Part shown: one piece after another, positions 63,606 to 64,000 of the stretch | Position numbering within the stretch: position 1 is the first letter of the stretch | Layout of the letters: the number at the start of each line of letters is the position of its first letter | NCBI GenBank assembly: GCA_003993805.1 | Contig: RSEF01000014.1 | Coordinates: 1,551,941 to 1,615,940 of the forward strand | DNA: 64,000 nucleotides | Direction: 5' to 3' | Origin: Himantopus leucocephalus | Taxonomy: Eukaryota; Chordata; Aves; Charadriiformes; Recurvirostridae | Notes under the pieces: model-generated | Told to the model about the DNA's origin: nothing | Database searches by the model: none | Seen by the model: the letters and a program-made list of their open reading frames with translations, nothing else | Translations under genes and position numbers: made by a program

Positions 63606-64000
63606 AAATGGCTCTCTTCAGTAAGCTAAAGTAAATATAGTACAAAAAGGAGTAATGGGGAGGGGATGGGAGAGTTCAAATTGGCGAGAATCAACCCAGA
63701 CCAGCAAAACCCAGCAGTTTCTTCTCTGACAGATGTTCAGTACCCTCTTCACCCACATTAAGAGCAGTTAACAGTTTCTGTTGGACAAGCACCTAAGATA
63801 CCAAAGTCCAATGCCTGCTGCCATACTAGTGCTCAAATACCTCTTACTCCAAACCTTACTCAAGGGCAGAGACAAAAAAAAAAAAAAATTTTTTCAACAA
63901 CAGATACAAGTTATGAGCACTCTAAAGGTTTATCAATGGATCTCAAAACCAGGAGCATTTATAACTAGTGAGATAAAAGTTTGGTATTTTTTCTTTTAAT
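63606..64000. other. Unassigned sequence at window end
   Basis: I see no gene here; an A15/T6 run at about 63869-63894 is the only visible structure. Confidence 0.5.

Overview
This is a vertebrate, almost certainly avian, chromosomal window. Two degraded CR1 LINE 3' tails carry the bird-type ending, introns are short, and two multi-exon genes sit head to head in an order (NOMO next to ABCC6) that I know from amniotes. I cannot name the species.

Layout. Positions 1 to about 6,700 are AT-rich sequence in which I see no gene. From about 6,720 to 35,795 the minus strand carries a complete NOMO1 (nodal modulator / BOS-complex subunit): 31 coding exons, 3,627 nt, 1,208 residues. From 35,796 to 36,449 lies a very GC-rich CpG-island core of 654 bp between the two start codons. 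It has GC boxes and an ETS site and probably works as a bidirectional promoter. From 36,450 to 62,287 the plus strand carries a complete ABCC6 (MRP6-type ABC transporter): 31 coding exons, 4,527 nt, 1,508 residues. A probable 3' UTR follows to about 63,600, then about 400 bp of unassigned sequence.

I built both models exon by exon from reading frames, splice sites, intron phases and remembered family sequence. Both coding sums divide by three with no internal stop, and almost every donor and acceptor is GT/AG. The weakest points are the ABCC6 linker exon 20 (two usable acceptors and a second readable frame), the NOMO1 exon 15 donor (GTGCGT) and the NOMO1 exon 21 acceptor.

Roles. NOMO1 is an ER type I membrane protein with a large lumenal chain of beta-sandwich domains. 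With nicalin and TMEM147 it forms the BOS module that works with Sec61 on multipass membrane proteins. ABCC6 is itself a polytopic plasma-membrane protein, known in mammals for ATP release that feeds extracellular pyrophosphate and limits calcification. The shared promoter is a physical link; a functional link is only a guess.

I found no undescribed system. The most interesting observations are the compact divergent promoter, an intronic ATG with a signal-peptide-like reading frame running straight into NOMO1 exon 21, the two-frame ABCC6 linker, a long open read-through after ABCC6 exon 12, a perfect homeodomain-type palindrome in the gene-free flank, and an unusual 45-base poly-A tract with an ambiguous base.
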